NCBI GenBank assembly: GCA_035270785.1
Contig: DATESN010000104.1
Coordinates: 1-54,578 of the forward strand
Origin: DATESN01 sp035270785
Lineage (GTDB): Bacteria; Bacillota; Clostridia; Lachnospirales; Lachnospiraceae
Length of the DNA stretch: 54,578 nucleotides
Direction: 5' to 3'
Positions 51,756 to 54,578 of the stretch are shown one piece after another (positions within the stretch are counted from its first letter, which is position 1; every line of letters starts with the position of its first letter). A program made the position numbers and the translations under genes. Under the pieces are notes generated by a model, which was not told where the DNA came from, did no database searches, and saw only the letters and a list, made by a program, of their open reading frames with translations.

Positions 51756-52589
51756 TTATCCGAGTAATGAAAGAACACCTTGGTTTGATTGGTTAGCTTG
51801 TGCAAGCATTGATTGACCAGCTTGAGAAAGAATATTATTCTTACTGAATTCAACCATTGTTTGCGCCATATCTGTATCACGGATAGCAGATTCAGCAGCT
51901 GTTGTGTTTTCAACGATGTTATCTAAGTTCTTGATAGTATGCTCTAGTCTGTTTTGAACAGCACCAAGAGATGAACGTTGAGAAGATACCTTAGCAATAG
52001 CTTGTGTAATCTTACTAATTGCTGATTTAGCACCACCTTGAGTTGCTAATGAGTCCGTAGTTCTTAATGAACTAATTCCAAGACCAGTAGAGTTCATTGC
52101 AGAAATGGTAATAGCGATAGTTTGTGCAGTTTCATTAGCAGCACCAACTTGAAGTGTTTTACCAGCGCTGAATGTACCATCCAATAAGTTTAATGTATTA
52201 AACTGAGTAGATTGAGAAACCCTATCAATTTCAGAAACAAGAGCGGTAATTTCTTTTTGAACGGCAATTCTATCTGCACTTGTGTTAGTACCGTTTGAAG
52301 ATTTAACTGCTAATTCATTCATACGTTGTAACATATCGTGTACTTCTGACAATGCACCTTCTGCTGTTTGAACAGCAGATACGCCATCTTCTGCGTTTGA
52401 TGAAGCTTGGCTAAGTCCTCTGATCTGACTTCTCATTTTTTCACTAATTGTTAATCCAGCAGCATCATCAGCTGCACGATTGATTTTGTAACCTGAAGAT
52501 AATTTTTCTGTAACTTTTGCCTGAGCTGATGTTGTAACGTTTAATTGTCTGTTAGAGTTCATTGCTGTTAAATTGTGTTGTACTACCAT
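51756..52589 (-). CDS. hag: Flagellin
   Basis: The 277-residue protein has the conserved D0/D1 ends: VVQHNLTAMNSNRQLNVTTS, SGYKINRAADDAAGLTISEK, and at the C-terminus ESAIRDTDMAQTMVEFSKNN and LAQANQSNQGVLSLL. The variable centre is short, so the exposed surface is small and could be the target of the Maf enzymes on Ser/Thr. AAGGAGG precedes the ATG. It has a perfect sigma-28 promoter and a leader hairpin that may bind CsrA. Confidence 0.98.
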   Translation of the reverse strand: MVVQHNLTAMNSNRQLNVTTSAQAKVTEKLSSGYKINRAADDAAGLTISEKMRSQIRGLSQASSNAEDGVSAVQTAEGALSEVHDMLQRMNELAVKSSNGTNTSADRIAVQKEITALVSEIDRVSQSTQFNTLNLLDGTFSAGKTLQVGAANETAQTIAITISAMNSTGLGISSLRTTDSLATQGGAKSAISKITQAIAKVSSQRSSLGAVQNRLEHTIKNLDNIVENTTAAESAIRDTDMAQTMVEFSKNNILSQAGQSMLAQANQSNQGVLSLLG

Positions 52590-52613
52590 AGTATTTTCCT
52601 CCTTGAATGTGCG

Positions 52614-52629
52614 GTGGCATCCTTGCCAC
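52614..52629 (-). promoter_or_regulatory. Leader hairpin with GGA loop upstream of hag (candidate CsrA site)
   Basis: The minus-strand RNA forms GUGGCA-AGGA-UGCCAC, a perfect 6-bp stem with GGA in the loop, the preferred CsrA target shape. It is about 10 nt upstream of the Shine-Dalgarno AAGGAGG, which carries a second GGA. In Bacillus subtilis CsrA represses hag through two such sites and FliW relieves it. Confidence 0.6.
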
Positions 52630-52716
52630 TCGTTTGTTTGTTTTACTATGAAACATCAGGCCGTACGTTCCTTCTGCCTCATAATATTAAGTTAAGTAAG
52701 TTCTTTACTTATATAA

Positions 52717-52744
52717 TATATCGGTATGAATTAAAATAACTTTA
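52717..52744 (-). promoter_or_regulatory. Sigma-28 (sigma-D) promoter of hag
   Basis: TAAA, a 16-nt spacer and CCGATATA are read on the minus strand, matching the flagellar sigma-28 consensus TAAA-N15-GCCGATAT at all but the first base of the -10. It lies about 130 bp upstream of the hag ATG. Confidence 0.88.
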
Positions 52745-52778
52745 TACCTAATTATTACTTTTTTAAATTATTTTTAAA

Positions 52779-53258
52779 TTATTTTTTTTGATCCATTAAT
52801 TGTGGGTCAATGTAGTTTACCTGGCTCATACTTTTATAATAATCACTAGCAGCTTTTACGTTTTTTCTTGCCTTTTGAAAATTATTTCTTGTAAATGAAA
52901 AATATTGTTCTACCGCTTGCTTATTTCTTTTTTCCGAAGTTTCTAGAGCTACGCTTTTATCTGTAATACTTGTGATCATCCTTTGCAAAGAATGAATTTC
53001 ACTGGTAAACGATAATTTTTGATCTATTAATTCTTCTTTCACTCTAAGATAGACCGTTTGAAATCCTGCATCTAAATGCTCTAGCTCTTTGATGAAAAAT
53101 GCCTTTTTTTCTACATTTTCCTCAAAGTCTTCTATCTTCATATTGTTCTTAATAATATCTCCTTGCTTTTCATTTAAGACAAGTAGTTGTTCAAGAACCT
53201 CTTCTTTTTTATATAAGCTTTCTAATAATATTGAAATGTATTGGGTACTGTCTGCCAT
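52779..53258 (-). CDS. FliT-like flagellar helical protein
   Basis: The start is the ATG at 53258 (GAAAGG 6 nt upstream), giving 159 residues starting MADSTQYISILLESLYKKEE. It is a charged, mainly helical protein with coiled-coil-like heptads. It follows fliD and fliS, the place held by fliT in Bacillus. Sequence identity to FliT or FlgN is not obvious, so it is a candidate export chaperone by position. Confidence 0.6.
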   Translation of the reverse strand: MADSTQYISILLESLYKKEEVLEQLLVLNEKQGDIIKNNMKIEDFEENVEKKAFFIKELEHLDAGFQTVYLRVKEELIDQKLSFTSEIHSLQRMITSITDKSVALETSEKRNKQAVEQYFSFTRNNFQKARKNVKAASDYYKSMSQVNYIDPQLMDQKK

Positions 53259-53272
53259 ACTTTGCCTTTCTG

Positions 53273-53653
53273 CTATACTGGTACTTTGGACAACTTCATA
53301 ACTTCTTTCCAAGTATCACGCATTGTTCGAAGGTGTCCTAATACTTCTTCTAGACCTTCCTTATCCTTTTTTACATTTGACTCATGTAACTTTCCAATAA
53401 GATAAGTATATACTGCATCAAAATCCTTTGCAACTGGGTAATCATAATTTAGGGTTATTTGAAATTCCTGAATAATAAGTTGTGTCTTCCTAATATTATC
53501 ATGTGTTTTTTGAATGTTACCCTGTTCAATCCCCATGATCGCAATATTACAAAATTTGATTGCACCCTCATATAACATTAAGGTGAGTTCCGCTGGTGAC
53601 GCTGTTAAAATTTTATTGTTATTATATTGAGCGTATGCATTCTTTATAGGCAT
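53273..53653 (-). CDS. fliS: Flagellar export chaperone FliS
   Basis: FliS binds flagellin C-termini to stop premature polymerisation. The 126-residue product has NAYAQYNNNKILTASPAELT and LMLYEGAIKFCN at the N-terminus, as in the family, and a helical rest. It lies between fliD and the FliT-like gene. Confidence 0.95.
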   Translation of the reverse strand: MPIKNAYAQYNNNKILTASPAELTLMLYEGAIKFCNIAIMGIEQGNIQKTHDNIRKTQLIIQEFQITLNYDYPVAKDFDAVYTYLIGKLHESNVKKDKEGLEEVLGHLRTMRDTWKEVMKLSKVPV

Positions 53654-53693
53654 GATAGGCCCCTCCGTGTTCCTATTTTGTAAATTCTTACTG

Positions 53694-54578
53694 TCAGTTT
53701 CCTAACAGACTACTAATTGCACTTTGGCTAGAGGTCAGTTTCGATAGAGCAACTTCCATAGCAGAAAACTGGCTATAATAGTGATCTTCCATTGCTTTTA
53801 GTTTTGCTTCCGCACTGGTAATCTTCTTGGAATAACTTGCATAATCTGCTTTCATCTTTTTATCATCATAAACACTATAAACGCTGCGGTATTCTGTTGA
53901 CTTCATTTGAGCGTTCAACTTTGTATATAAATTTTCAGAAAGCTTTGAGAAAAAATCTGTTACTAGCTTAGGATCACTTGATATTAAGGATTTTAATTTA
54001 TCAGCGTTTCCCGAAGAGCTGGCATCTGATGAATCACCATCAATATGATACGCTCCCCTTTCGTTATCTGCTGAGCTAAAATAACCAAGCGTCTCAATAC
54101 CAAAGCTAGATAGTGTGTAATTAGATCCATTTACATTAATACTAGACAGCATAGATTGCTTAAGGGTATTTACAACTCCACCCAAGGTTGAATCTTTTCG
54201 TAGTAACGACTCTTTTATCTTTTTCTCCCAATCCTCAATTTCTGAATCTGTCATCGTTTCCTTTTCATCAGCTATCAAAGGTTCATAATTCTTTGCAGAA
54301 GAGGAATTGTATAAGGAATCCATTTCATTAACGAGTGAATTATATTCTGTGAAAAACTTTTTAATCATATCATAAACGCCACTAATATCTTGTTCTGTAT
54401 TAATTGATGTTTGTGCATAAGTAGGTATCTTAATTGCATCACCTAACTCATTTGTTCCATCAGTATATCCTGTGATATCACTTACTTGCTTTGCTGTAAT
54501 AGTCAGTCCATTCACCGTAAAACTGTTGGAAGCCGATTCAAATTCCGCACCATTTAATTCGATCTTTGCATTTTGACC
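53694..54578 (-). CDS. fliD: Flagellar hook-associated protein 2 (filament cap), 5' end outside the window
   Basis: The frame runs to the window edge, reading GQNAKIELNGAEFESASNSF, then VNGLTITAKQVSD and the conserved ISGVYDMIKKFFTEYNSLVN. The end shows AKLKAMEDHYYSQFSAMEVA and LTSSQSAISSLLG, the cap helices. At least 294 residues are present; the N-terminal part is missing. It precedes fliS by 40 bp in the normal fliD-fliS order. Confidence 0.95.
   Translation of the reverse strand, partial: GQNAKIELNGAEFESASNSFTVNGLTITAKQVSDITGYTDGTNELGDAIKIPTYAQTSINTEQDISGVYDMIKKFFTEYNSLVNEMDSLYNSSSAKNYEPLIADEKETMTDSEIEDWEKKIKESLLRKDSTLGGVVNTLKQSMLSSINVNGSNYTLSSFGIETLGYFSSADNERGAYHIDGDSSDASSSGNADKLKSLISSDPKLVTDFFSKLSENLYTKLNAQMKSTEYRSVYSVYDDKKMKADYASYSKKITSAEAKLKAMEDHYYSQFSAMEVALSKLTSSQSAISSLLGN

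Overview
The window looks like AT-rich, motile Firmicute DNA of the Lachnospiraceae / Clostridium cluster XIVa type. The evidence is the translation and transcription protein sequences, the strong AGGAGG ribosome binding sites, the L10 leader of the Firmicute type, and flagellin genes with a perfect sigma-28 (sigma-D) promoter. The genus cannot be fixed from the sequence alone. No tRNA, rRNA, CRISPR array, transposase or phage gene was recognised.

Layout. (1) 1-4742, minus strand: the str operon rpsL-rpsG-fusA-tuf, with tuf cut by the window edge and a consensus sigma-A promoter at 4651-4679. (2) 4743-11152: a block that separates the str operon from rpoBC, which are neighbours in most Firmicutes. 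It holds one small minus-strand membrane protein gene and a plus-strand run: degenerate GGDEF protein, ECF-like sigma factor, single-TM partner, transglutaminase lipoprotein, PilC/GspF-type platform protein, and four small single-TM pilin-like or assembly-like proteins. No ATPase or prepilin peptidase is present. (3) 11177-22660, minus strand: rpmG-secE-nusG, rplK-rplA, rplJ-rplL and rpoB-rpoC, with separate promoters and terminators, an L10 leader with attenuator, and a shared GUGGGAG motif in the rplK and rplA leaders. (4) 23044-24351, plus strand: a stand-alone FliD-like gene. (5) 24439-51332, almost all minus strand: a surface-glycan and flagellin-glycosylation island. (6) 51329-54578, minus strand: fliD-fliS-fliT-like-hag followed by a small gene and a Maf gene.

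How the island may work (inference). Two Maf-type (DUF115) flagellin glycosyltransferases lie near its two ends. A NeuB-type nonulosonate synthase with a C-terminal cupin sits next to one Maf gene. A CMP-nonulosonate synthetase fused to a HAD phosphatase domain sits next to the other. Between them are UDP-galactopyranose mutase, an O-antigen-ligase-like membrane protein, CgeB/DUF3880-type and GT2-type glycosyltransferases, a DegT aminotransferase, a GNAT acetyltransferase, an FkbM methyltransferase, a GT2-methyltransferase fusion, a Bcs1-like CDP-ribitol-type synthase and a TagF-like polyol-phosphate transferase. This suggests that flagellin carries a nonulosonic acid glycan, possibly extended with methylated, acetylated and polyol-phosphate decorations. 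Assigning the middle genes to flagellin rather than to a cell-wall or capsular polymer is a guess from position.

The least explained parts are the ATPase-less pilus-like cluster with its own sigma factor, the orphan FliD-like gene, the lone plus-strand gene at 32494 preceded by a 12-bp/48-bp tandem repeat in its likely 5' UTR, the internally deleted CgeB-type gene at 36554, and a small Rossmann module that recurs in three different glycan proteins.
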